Assembly: GCA_030149025.1 (NCBI GenBank)
Contig: JASBSH010000130.1
Span: forward strand, 1-29,993
Origin: Actinomycetales bacterium
GTDB taxonomy: Bacteria; Actinomycetota; Actinomycetes; Actinomycetales; BWSM-131
Direction: 5' to 3'
DNA length: 29,993 nt
Shown: positions 23,665 through 29,993 of the stretch, piece after piece
How the letters are laid out: each line of letters begins with the position of its first letter
How positions within the stretch are numbered: the stretch's first letter is position 1
The notes under the pieces: model-generated
What the model was told of the DNA's origin: nothing
The model's database searches: none
The model's input: the letters and a program-made list of their open reading frames with translations, nothing else
Made by a program: the position numbers and the translations under genes

Positions 23665-23679
23665 GTTACTCACTGGTAC
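23665..23679. promoter_or_regulatory. Candidate dyad operator upstream of the envelope gene pair
   Basis: GTTACTCACTGGTAC is an imperfect dyad (GT-n-AC at each end) in a locally AT-rich patch, 78 bases before the small membrane protein gene. It resembles the shape of TetR-family operators, but no TetR gene is in the window. Confidence 0.25.
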
Positions 23680-23756
23680 AACAACCCTCGGACGATCTTC
23701 GTCGTCCTGTTGTGCCGGGCCGGTAGCCGCCGGAGCCGGTCGTCTCGGACCGTGGG

Positions 23757-24329
23757 GTGGACATGCGGCGACACGTCGCGCCGGGGATCGCACTGGCGAT
23801 CGCCGGGGGTTTGCTGGTGCTTCTCGGGGGTTGGCTGGGGCTGGATCTGGACTCGGTAGCGCTGCTGGGAGCGGCGCTGGGTGGGGCGCTCGCCCTGGTC
23901 CCGGATCGAGGGCCTCTGGCGAAGCTCTCCGGGTTCGTCGTCGGTTTCGCGCTGGCGTGGGTGGGCTACGGCGTTAGGGCAGCGAGCCTGCCGGACACGG
24001 ATGCCGGTCGAGCCGTGGCGGTCGTGCTGGTGCTCATCGCCTGCATGGTGGTGGCGGCCGTGGCGCAGGGTCGGCTGCCGCTGTGGAGCCTGCTCGTCGG
24101 CGTGGCGGCGATGGTCGGCTCGTACGAGGAGGCATACGCGGCGTCGCCGTCGCAGTTCCTGGACACCTCGCCCACTGCCGCGACGACGGTGCTGCTCGCC
24201 GCCGCGTTCGGCTACGTCGCAGCAGCCCTTCTGGGAGAAGCGATCCGGGAGGACCGGCGTCGGGAGGTCGTTGAGGAGCGTGGTCCCGGGGACGACCTGG
24301 ACCGCCGTGACGAGAGCGTGGTGGCGTGA
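23757..24329 (+). CDS. Small integral membrane protein of unknown function
   Basis: A 190-residue protein with five or so hydrophobic segments: about 8-30, 32-44, 53-70, 82-102 and 138-160. The loop SYEEAYAASPSQFLDTSPTAA is polar and a charged tail of 30 residues (EDRRREVVEERGPGDDLDRRDE) ends it. I do not recognise the family. The start may be GTG 23757 or ATG 23763 (MRRHVAPGIALAIAGG); neither has a strong ribosome binding site. The TGA (24327-24329) overlaps the GTG start of the next gene in a GTGA arrangement, so the two products are made together and may form a membrane complex. Confidence 0.75.
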   Translation: MDMRRHVAPGIALAIAGGLLVLLGGWLGLDLDSVALLGAALGGALALVPDRGPLAKLSGFVVGFALAWVGYGVRAASLPDTDAGRAVAVVLVLIACMVVAAVAQGRLPLWSLLVGVAAMVGSYEEAYAASPSQFLDTSPTAATTVLLAAAFGYVAAALLGEAIREDRRREVVEERGPGDDLDRRDESVVA

Positions 24330-26920
24330 CCGTGAGCAAGAAGTCCAAGAGCACACTCGCGGTCGGGCTCATTGCCGGGCCGCTCGCGTTGATGGTGGCC
24401 GGTGTCCCGGCCGCGATGGCGGCCAGCGACGGAACCATCACCGAACTGACGAACACGGAGACCATCCAGGCTCGGATGGACGCCTCCGGCAAGGTGACCG
24501 AGGCGCGCGTGTACGAGCAGATCGCGGTCACCGGTGACGGTCGGGTCGAGATCGTGAACCCCGTGTCCACCAAGGGGCTTCGCAACCTCGACGGGTTCTC
24601 GGGCTTCAAGGTCGAGGGCGACCGGATGGTCGCGACGGTGGACGTGAAGGGGCGCCAGCGCCTTCGTACCGTCAGCGACTACACCAAGGATCTGCCGCTC
24701 AACGTCGAGGTGACGTACGAGCTGAACGGCAAGCAGGTCGACCCGAAGAAGGTCGTCGGCGCGAGCGGTGACCTGAGGGTCACCTACCGCGTGACGAACA
24801 TGACCGCGGAGAAGCGTTCGGTGGCCTTCGACGACGGCACCGGCAAGCAGATCACCGAGGACGTCGACGTCGTCATCCCGATGGTCGGGTCGCTGACGAC
24901 GACCGTGCCCGCGAACTTCACCGACGTGCGGTCCGAGCAGGCGAACATCGCCGGTGACGGACGCGGCGGCACGAAGCTGTCGTTCACGATGACGCTTTTC
25001 CCGCCCATTGGCAGTGAGACAGTGGAGTTCGGGTACACCGCGCGCATCCGTGACGGGGTGGTCCCACCGGCTTCGATCTCTGCGTTGCCGGTGAAGCCGC
25101 TGCAGTCGCCGTCGTTCAAGGCCGGTGCCGAGAGCTACGCGGGCGGTGCCGACACCGGTGCACAGCTGACTGCTGGCGCGGTCGAGATCGACACCAACCT
25201 GCTGAAGCTGCGCGATGGCGCGTCGGAGCTGCTCGCTGGTCTGGTCCAGCTGCGTGACGGTGCCGAGCAGCTGCGTGACGGGTTGCAGGGTGAGGCCGCG
25301 CCTGGCGCGCGCCAGCTCGCTTCTGGGGCTGGGAAGTTGGACAAGGGCGCGAACGACCTGGCCTCCGGCTCGAAGCAGCTGGACACTGGCGCCAAGAAGC
25401 TGGCGACTGGATCGGGTGACGCCAAGGCTGGAGCCGACAAGCTTGCCGCCGGCGCCGGCCAGCTGAACGCGGGCCTGTCTGAGGCAGGGGCCAAGGCTCC
25501 GGCGCTGTTGGACGGCCTGAAGCAGGTCGACGGCGGACTTGCTCAGGTGGACGCAGGGCTGGAGCAGCTCTACGGCGGTATCGGGCAATTGCCGGAGAAG
25601 GCCAAGCCCTTGCACCAGGGCATCGCCCTGTTGCGCAGTGGAATCGGCGACAAGGACACCGATAAGACCCTGGTCTACGGCGTTGATCAGTTGCGTCAAC
25701 AATTGGGCACTGCCGCCGCTGGTCTTCAACTCATGGCTGATGGCGCCTATAAGGAGAGCGCCGACGATCCCGGTTCTTACCAACGCCTTGGATGTGCAGT
25801 CCAACTGCTGGACGACACGTTAACCGGCACGCTCGCCAACGGAAGGGCCGGGAAGCAAGACCCCTGCTACGCCGACACCCCGACAAACGGGGTTGTGCCA
25901 CCCATGGATGGAATCTCGGCGGCCGAACTACCCGAGCGCCTATTCGTGGCAGGCGTTCGCGACAAGCTCTCGGAGAGTCGCAAGGACATCTTTGACTCGA
26001 GCAATCCCGCCAGCACTGACACGCTCTACGGGGGATTGAAGACGCTGCAAACCAGACTCGAGCAGGGTGCAGTTCCCGCCTTGACGCAGATTGAGTGCGG
26101 GTTGGACAACACCACCCTGGACGCATGCACGAAGATCAAGGACGACAAGGGGAATGTGAAACTCGGTCTTCTGCAGGGCATCGATGCCGTGGACGACGGC
26201 GTGACGGCACTCGTTTCCGGAGTCGTCGGGCAGGTCCAGGGGGCGGTTGGCCTCGAACGTGATGTGGCGAAAGACAAGACTCTCCGAGGCGGGGTGCACT
26301 CGCTCCAAAGCGGCGTCGATCAGATCAATGCCGGTGGGCAGACGCTGCTTTCAGGACTGGGGCGGCTCGGTGCAGGGTCCGGCCAGCTCAGCTCCGGGGC
26401 ATCCGACCTGGCCGCCGGCCTCGGTCAGATCTCCGGTGGGGCGAGGCAGTTGTCGGACGGCACCGGGAAGCTGAAGACCGGTGCGGGCCAACTTGCGGGC
26501 GGCACAGGTCAGCTGAAGGACGGCGCAGGCAAGCTGGCCAACGGTCTTGGCGACGCAGCGGACGGCTCGGGCCAGCTCGCTGACGGGCTTGTCCAGGCCG
26601 CCGACGGTGCACCGCAGATCGTCGACGGCGCCCAACGGCTCTCTACCGAGGGCATGGGTGCGCTGACAGAAGCAGGCAAGAGCACCGCTCAGGAGTTCGG
26701 CTCCAAGTACGCCCTCATCGAGGCCGTCAACGAGCGGGCCGCGAGCGAGGGCATGGCCTACGGCGCCCCCGAAGGCGCCAACGGCCTGACCGCCTACAGC
26801 CTCGAGCTGGCCGGGGAGAGCGGCGAGGGTGGGCGGAACATGGCCCGCGGTCTCGGCGCCCTCGCGGTGTTCGGGCTCGGTGCGGGACTCGTGGCAGGAG
26901 TGCGTAACCGGTTCTTCTGA
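24326..26920 (+). CDS. Secreted xxxLxxG heptad-repeat protein, YhgE/Pip-like
   Basis: An 864-residue surface protein. A signal peptide covers residues 1-32 (ending PAAMAAS). About 220 residues of beta-rich sequence follow. Then comes a first block of heptads of the form xxxLxxG (about 290-450), a non-repeat insert (about 450-655), a second heptad block (about 655-775, for example QLSDGTGKLKTGAGQLAGG), and a C-terminal membrane helix (about 842-860, ALAVFGLGAGLVAGV) before RNRFF. The heptads match those of YhgE/Pip proteins, where they form long extracytoplasmic helices, but the multi-helix YhgE permease end is missing. The insert carries four cysteines (LGCAVQ, DPCYAD, IECGLD, LDACTK), likely two disulfides. 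The start is GTG 24326 or GTG 24332. The function is unknown. Confidence 0.82.
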   Translation: MTVSKKSKSTLAVGLIAGPLALMVAGVPAAMAASDGTITELTNTETIQARMDASGKVTEARVYEQIAVTGDGRVEIVNPVSTKGLRNLDGFSGFKVEGDRMVATVDVKGRQRLRTVSDYTKDLPLNVEVTYELNGKQVDPKKVVGASGDLRVTYRVTNMTAEKRSVAFDDGTGKQITEDVDVVIPMVGSLTTTVPANFTDVRSEQANIAGDGRGGTKLSFTMTLFPPIGSETVEFGYTARIRDGVVPPASISALPVKPLQSPSFKAGAESYAGGADTGAQLTAGAVEIDTNLLKLRDGASELLAGLVQLRDGAEQLRDGLQGEAAPGARQLASGAGKLDKGANDLASGSKQLDTGAKKLATGSGDAKAGADKLAAGAGQLNAGLSEAGAKAPALLDGLKQVDGGLAQVDAGLEQLYGGIGQLPEKAKPLHQGIALLRSGIGDKDTDKTLVYGVDQLRQQLGTAAAGLQLMADGAYKESADDPGSYQRLGCAVQLLDDTLTGTLANGRAGKQDPCYADTPTNGVVPPMDGISAAELPERLFVAGVRDKLSESRKDIFDSSNPASTDTLYGGLKTLQTRLEQGAVPALTQIECGLDNTTLDACTKIKDDKGNVKLGLLQGIDAVDDGVTALVSGVVGQVQGAVGLERDVAKDKTLRGGVHSLQSGVDQINAGGQTLLSGLGRLGAGSGQLSSGASDLAAGLGQISGGARQLSDGTGKLKTGAGQLAGGTGQLKDGAGKLANGLGDAADGSGQLADGLVQAADGAPQIVDGAQRLSTEGMGALTEAGKSTAQEFGSKYALIEAVNERAASEGMAYGAPEGANGLTAYSLELAGESGEGGRNMARGLGALAVFGLGAGLVAGVRNRFF

Positions 26921-26934
26921 CCCGGCAGCCGAAG

Positions 26935-26984
26935 GGCCCGTCGGTACTCACGAGAAGGTGGGTGCCGGCGGGCCTTTTCGTTGT
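26935..26984 (+). terminator. Terminator after the heptad-repeat gene
   Basis: GGGCCCG-T-CGG near 26935-26945 pairs with CCG-G-CGGGCC near 26965-26974 (one T-G pair inside), and TTTTCGTT follows. It is the most classical intrinsic terminator of the window. Confidence 0.7.
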
Positions 26985-26991
26985 GCGGAAC

Positions 26992-27091
26992 TGCATGATC
27001 ACGCGGGGTGGGTGGCGGGATTGCATGATCACGAATGGGGTAGGCGCGGTTCCAAGATCACGACGGGGGTCTGCGGAAGTGCAAGATCACG
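26992..27091. repeat. Four tandem 29-30-base degenerate repeats
   Basis: The core TGCATGATCACG starts at 26992 and 27022. TCCAAGATCACG starts at 27051 and TGCAAGATCACG at 27080. The spacings are 30, 29 and 29. Between cores the sequence is G-rich (GGGGTGGGT, GGGGTAGGCG, GGGGGTCTGCGG). TGCGGAA occurs before the first and last cores. The last copy contains the stop codon of the MFS gene on the other strand. Confidence 0.8.
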
Positions 27092-28286
27092 AACGAACTG
27101 GGGCGGTTGTGCGGAAGGGGGCGGTCTCCGGCATGCGCAGCGTCATCGCGGTCCCGAGCAGGAGGATCGCGGCCGTCGTCCAGAAGGCCGCGCCGAACGA
27201 GAACCCGTCGATGAGCCACCCGGCAACCAGCGGGCCGGTCACTGCGCCGAGGTCCGAGGCCATCTGGAAGACCGCGACCACGGTGCCGCCGCGCCCGTGG
27301 ACGACGTCGCCGACCGTCGCCGCGGGCGCCGAGCCGAGGAACGCTGCAGCAGCCCCGTAGACCGCCATGGCGAGCAGGAAGACCGGCAGCGACTCCCATA
27401 CCGCCAGCACCACGACAGCCGCGGCGGCCACCAGCGAACCGGTCAGCATCGCGGGCTTGCGGCCAATGCGGTCCACCGTCCGAGCGGCCGGCCACAGCGC
27501 GGCCGCCTGCGCCGCGGAGCCCACGAAGAAGCCCATGCCCACCCAGAACGGCGACTTGCCCAACGCGTCAGCGACGAACAGCGGGATCACCGCCGACCTC
27601 ACCCCGAAGATCGCCCAACCGGTGCCGAGGTTCACCGCGAGAGCGGCACGGTAGGCGGGCAGCCGCAGGGCCGTCCTGAGCTGCATCCGGACCGTCTCGC
27701 CCTGCTCCACCCGATCCCGGAGCTTCGTCCCGCTCAGCGCCATGACCGTCACGACCGTGGCCGCCCCCAGAGTGCCGGCGTACACGAAGAACGGCGCACG
27801 CAGCGAGATGCCGGCCAGCACACCACCGATGGCGGGACCGGACAGACCGCCGATCAGAAAACCCCCCTGCCACATGCTCGTCGCCCTACCGCGCTGGTCC
27901 GGTCGCACGACCCGCAGCAGCAGGCTCACCGCTGAGACGGTGAACATGGCCGAGCCCACGCCCCCCACCCCGCGCAGGACGAGCAGCTGCATGTAGGTCT
28001 GCGCGAAACCGGCGAGGAGGCTGGAAACCGCCACCACGACGAGGCCGACGGCGAGGACCGAGCGTTCCCCGAACCGGTCGACCAGGCGGCCCCCGGCTGG
28101 AGCGGACAGCAAGCGCATGAACGCGAAGGCCGAGATCACCGCCCCCGCCGCCGTCGCGCCCACCCCGAAGTGCTGCGCGAACAACGGGATGACGGGGGAG
28201 ACGATCCCGAAGCCGACAGCGACAGCGAACGCCACCATCGAGAGAGCGCCGACCTCACCGGGGAGGTCTCCCAGAATGCGCTTCAC
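27087..28286 (-). CDS. MFS transporter
   Basis: A 399-residue major facilitator permease with about 12 membrane segments. The first half shows the loop 2-3 motif GRLVDRFGERSVL and the second half the equivalent ARTVDRIGRKPAM. It resembles drug or metabolite efflux carriers of the DHA type, but the substrate is not readable. GTG 28286 was chosen because it overlaps the stop of the upstream YdeI-like gene (GTGA); the frame is open upstream to 28520, but that stretch is the other gene. The last codons and the TGA lie in an intergenic repeat, so the end of the protein (TTAPVRS) may have been added by that repeat. Confidence 0.9.
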   Translation of the reverse strand: MKRILGDLPGEVGALSMVAFAVAVGFGIVSPVIPLFAQHFGVGATAAGAVISAFAFMRLLSAPAGGRLVDRFGERSVLAVGLVVVAVSSLLAGFAQTYMQLLVLRGVGGVGSAMFTVSAVSLLLRVVRPDQRGRATSMWQGGFLIGGLSGPAIGGVLAGISLRAPFFVYAGTLGAATVVTVMALSGTKLRDRVEQGETVRMQLRTALRLPAYRAALAVNLGTGWAIFGVRSAVIPLFVADALGKSPFWVGMGFFVGSAAQAAALWPAARTVDRIGRKPAMLTGSLVAAAAVVVLAVWESLPVFLLAMAVYGAAAAFLGSAPAATVGDVVHGRGGTVVAVFQMASDLGAVTGPLVAGWLIDGFSFGAAFWTTAAILLLGTAMTLRMPETAPFRTTAPVRS

Positions 28287-28873
28287 GCGAGCCGCTGCGG
28301 GTACGGCGTCTTGCCCCGGGCGAGGTCGGCGACGAACTGCTCGATCCGCCGCTGCCGGGTCTCCGGGCGCTTCGCCGTCGTTACCCGATAGAGCACGGCG
28401 TACCGGTTCGTCGAGTTCAGCTTCTCGAACACCGCCTGCGCCTCCGGCTCGGCCGCGAGCGCGGCCGCCAGGTCCTCGGGCACCTGGATGGACGCCGGCC
28501 CGTCGTACGCCGTTTCCCAACGCCCGTCGGCCTTGGCGCGCTCAACCTCGGCGAGCCCGGCGATATGCATCCGTCCCTCGGCGACCAGCCGCTCGACTCG
28601 CTCCACGTTCCTCCTGGACCAGATGCTGCGCGGGCGACGGCGAGTGAACCGCACGAGCCGCGTGACGCCGTCCCCACCCCGCGCCTGACCGTCGATCCAA
28701 CCGAAGCAGAGCGCCTCCTCGACGGCCTGTTCGTACGTCAGTGTCGTGGGACCGGACTTGCCCTTGCGCGCCAGAGCCAGCCACACGCCGTCCGGGTTCT
28801 CGTGGTGCTCCACAAGCCAGGCGCGCCAGGCGGCCGCGTCGGGCACGCACAGCTCAGGGTCGTCCATGGGCAT
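28283..28873 (-). CDS. YdeI/OmpD-associated family protein
   Basis: This 196-residue protein matches the YdeI/OmpD-associated family: an N-terminal part with AAWRAWLVEHHENPDGVWLA and the strongly conserved YEQAVEEALCFGWIDGQ, then RFTRRRPRSIWSRRNVERVE, and a C-terminal half with VPEDLAAAL and TAKRPETRQRRIEQFV. The family's biochemical role is not established; some members are annotated as bacteriocin-protection proteins. ATG 28873 has AAGG seven bases upstream. GTG 28906 is an in-frame alternative. It is first in a two-gene unit with the MFS gene, overlapping by four bases. Confidence 0.88.
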   Translation of the reverse strand: MPMDDPELCVPDAAAWRAWLVEHHENPDGVWLALARKGKSGPTTLTYEQAVEEALCFGWIDGQARGGDGVTRLVRFTRRRPRSIWSRRNVERVERLVAEGRMHIAGLAEVERAKADGRWETAYDGPASIQVPEDLAAALAAEPEAQAVFEKLNSTNRYAVLYRVTTAKRPETRQRRIEQFVADLARGKTPYPQRLA

Positions 28874-28919
28874 GCGCTCACCTTGCCACTCGGGGACGAC
28901 AGGCACCGAGGACAGGACC

Positions 28920-29744
28920 TCACGCCAACCGGCAGACGAAGATCACCGTCCCGGGGATCAGCCGACCGCGCAAGGGGCTCCAGCCGCCCCAGGTCGAGTC
29001 GTTGCCCTCCTGCCATTCGGGTTCCACCAGCCGCTCGAGGACGAAGCCCGCCGCCACCAGCTCCGCGACTCGGTCACCCAGGGTGCGGTGGTGCTCGACG
29101 TAGCTCACCTCACCGCAGGAGTCCGTCTCCACGTAGGGCGTGCGGTCGAAGTACGAGTAGCGCACCGTCAGACCACCTTCGCCGGGGTCGTCGGGGAACG
29201 CCCAGCGGATCGGGTGCGTCAGCGAGAACACCCAGCGACCACCTGGCCGCAGCACCCGGGCCACCTCGGACATGAGGCGGCCGCCGTCCGCGACGAACGG
29301 CACGGCGCCGTAGGACGAGCACGTGAGGTCGAACGACGCGTTGCTCAGCGGCAGCCGGGTCGCATCGGCCTGCACCAGGGACGTCGACGCGCCCAGCGCG
29401 TCGTCCAGGTCCCTGGCCCGCCGCAGCATGCCAGCGGACAGATCGAGACCCACGACGCGCGCGCCCTGCTTGGCAAGCCAGCGGGAGCACTGCGCGGCAC
29501 CGCACCCGATCTCCAGGATGTCGAGACCACGCAAGCCGGACGCCGGACCGAGCAGGCCGGCGTCCTCCTCCCGGAGGCCTTCGGGTCCCCAGACGAAGTC
29601 GTCGCCGCCGAGGAAGTCGCCGTGCTCGTCCAGGTACACGTGCGACTCGGCGTCCCACCAGTGCCGGTTCGCCCGCACGCTCTCGGCCTGCCCGGCCGGC
29701 CGGTACCCGGCGGAACCGAGCCCCTTTGCGTTCCCTGCGTCCAC
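28920..29744 (-). CDS. Class I SAM-dependent methyltransferase
   Basis: A 274-residue methyltransferase of the UbiE/type-11 shape. Motif I is LDILEIGCGAAQCSRWL (residues 74-90), followed by VVGLDLSAGML and the motif ADATRLPLSNASFDLTCSS. VLRPGGRWVFSLTHP is the usual motif III. The substrate is unknown. A methyltransferase divergent from rpsA is, as I recall, conserved in Streptomyces-like genomes. The start at GTG 29744 has little ribosome binding sequence; GTG 29678 (VRANRHWWD) is another possibility. Confidence 0.88.
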   Translation of the reverse strand: MDAGNAKGLGSAGYRPAGQAESVRANRHWWDAESHVYLDEHGDFLGGDDFVWGPEGLREEDAGLLGPASGLRGLDILEIGCGAAQCSRWLAKQGARVVGLDLSAGMLRRARDLDDALGASTSLVQADATRLPLSNASFDLTCSSYGAVPFVADGGRLMSEVARVLRPGGRWVFSLTHPIRWAFPDDPGEGGLTVRYSYFDRTPYVETDSCGEVSYVEHHRTLGDRVAELVAAGFVLERLVEPEWQEGNDSTWGGWSPLRGRLIPGTVIFVCRLA

Positions 29745-29783
29745 ACGCTCAGCGTTGCAGCACCGTGGGAGTGATCAGCTGGG

Positions 29784-29813
29784 TTGGGGGCGACGGATCA
29801 GGTCCGCTACGCT
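29784..29813 (+). promoter_or_regulatory. Promoter of rpsA
   Basis: TTGGGG (29784-29789) and TACGCT (29808-29813) are separated by 18 bases, a good principal-sigma-factor promoter. The transcript would start near 29820, leaving a leader of about 115 bases. Confidence 0.55.
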
Positions 29814-29814
29814 G

Positions 29815-29892
29815 GAACAGGCGCACCTGTGTGCGCTGTTCAACTGTGTCATCACTGTCCAACCGACGGGCGACCCGGCAAAGGGAGCCGGG
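29815..29892 (+). promoter_or_regulatory. Structured 5' leader of rpsA (two hairpins)
   Basis: The first hairpin (29815-29841) has GCGCAC/GTGCGC with loop CTGT, extended by GAACA/TGTTC below a single bulged G. It sits right at the predicted transcription start. The second (29874-29892) is CCCGGC/GCCGGG with a 7-base loop. The structures could stabilise the mRNA or mediate S1 feedback. This is inference from pairing. Confidence 0.4.
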
Positions 29893-29936
29893 AACGGCCC
29901 GTCCAGATCCCAGTCCGCATCGGAGCTCCCCACCAC

Positions 29937-29993
29937 ATGACCACCGCCACCCAGCAGTCGAGCACGACCCCTCAGGTCGCCGTCAACGACATC
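29937..29993 (+). CDS. rpsA: 30S ribosomal protein S1 (N-terminal fragment, runs off the window)
   Basis: The last 57 bases encode MTTATQQSSTTPQVAVNDI. The segment TPQVAVNDIG is the usual start of actinobacterial S1 before the first S1 RNA-binding domain. Only 19 codons are present. The assignment rests on this short match, on the position beside polA and the divergent methyltransferase, and on the strong promoter and long leader. S1 binds mRNA on the small ribosomal subunit. No strong ribosome binding site is seen; GGAG at 29922-29925 is 11 bases upstream. Confidence 0.8.
   Translation, partial: MTTATQQSSTTPQVAVNDI

Noticed and set aside
28287..28520. Upstream extension of the MFS gene by 78 codons
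   Set aside because: This stretch is the coding region of the YdeI-like gene in another frame. The GTGA overlap at 28283-28286 gives a natural start.
1..29993. Search for CRISPR arrays, insertion sequences, phage genes, integrases and restriction or toxin systems
   Set aside because: None seen on either strand. The 29-30-base repeats at 26992-27091 have variable, G-rich spacing sequences and no cas genes, so they are not a CRISPR array.

Overview
The window is chromosomal DNA of a high-GC Gram-positive bacterium (Actinomycetota). The signs are pervasive G/C third positions, frequent GTG starts, almost exclusive use of TGA as the stop codon, leaderless-type promoters (a TAGnnT box 6-8 bases before the start codon), and a core gene order (trpCBA-lgt-gltBD-pyk-ANTAR regulator-liv-polA-rpsA) that I recall from Streptomyces-like genomes. 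I cannot name a genus. No phage, IS element, CRISPR array or rRNA is visible. There is one tRNA gene.

Layout. (1) 218-4116, +: trpC, trpB and trpA overlap by stop/start fusion and are followed by lgt, so the end of tryptophan synthesis is joined to the lipoprotein diacylglyceryl transferase. (2) 4174-10266, +: a possible stem-loop leader, then gltB and gltD, the two subunits of NADPH-dependent glutamate synthase, overlapping by 8 bases. (3) 10321-13306: a DJ-1/PfpI-type gene with an internal in-frame deletion; pyk (pyruvate kinase) with an in-frame TAG; a tiny YHS metal-binding protein (-); a tRNA with anticodon CAA (-); and an ANTAR response regulator. (4) 13531-19048: a branched-chain amino acid ABC importer. 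The lipoprotein binding protein is on the + strand and converges on a livH-livM-livG-livF operon on the - strand, with a 16-bp hairpin and short tandem repeats between them. LivH carries an unusual extracytoplasmic N-terminal domain. (5) 19210-23586: a DUF554 membrane protein (-), a GNAT acetyltransferase, and polA, which is split by an in-frame TAA at the junction between the 5'-nuclease and Klenow-like parts. (6) 23757-26920, +: a translationally coupled pair, a small membrane protein and a large secreted protein of xxxLxxG heptad repeats with an atypical cysteine-bearing insert. (7) 26935-29744: a terminator and four 29-30-base repeats, then an MFS transporter, a YdeI/OmpD-associated protein and a SAM methyltransferase on the - strand. 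(8) The window ends in the first 19 codons of rpsA, behind a recognisable promoter and a structured 5' leader.

Connections: Lgt would lipidate the LivK-type lipoprotein. GltBD makes the glutamate consumed as amino donor in amino acid synthesis. Most of the rest is conserved housekeeping. The most unusual observation is that two core genes, pyk and polA, each contain one in-frame stop (TAG, TAA) with full homology continuing in the same frame, while nearly all genes here end in TGA. Sequencing error, true nonsense mutation, a functional split, readthrough and UAR recoding are all possible explanations that I cannot separate without tools.
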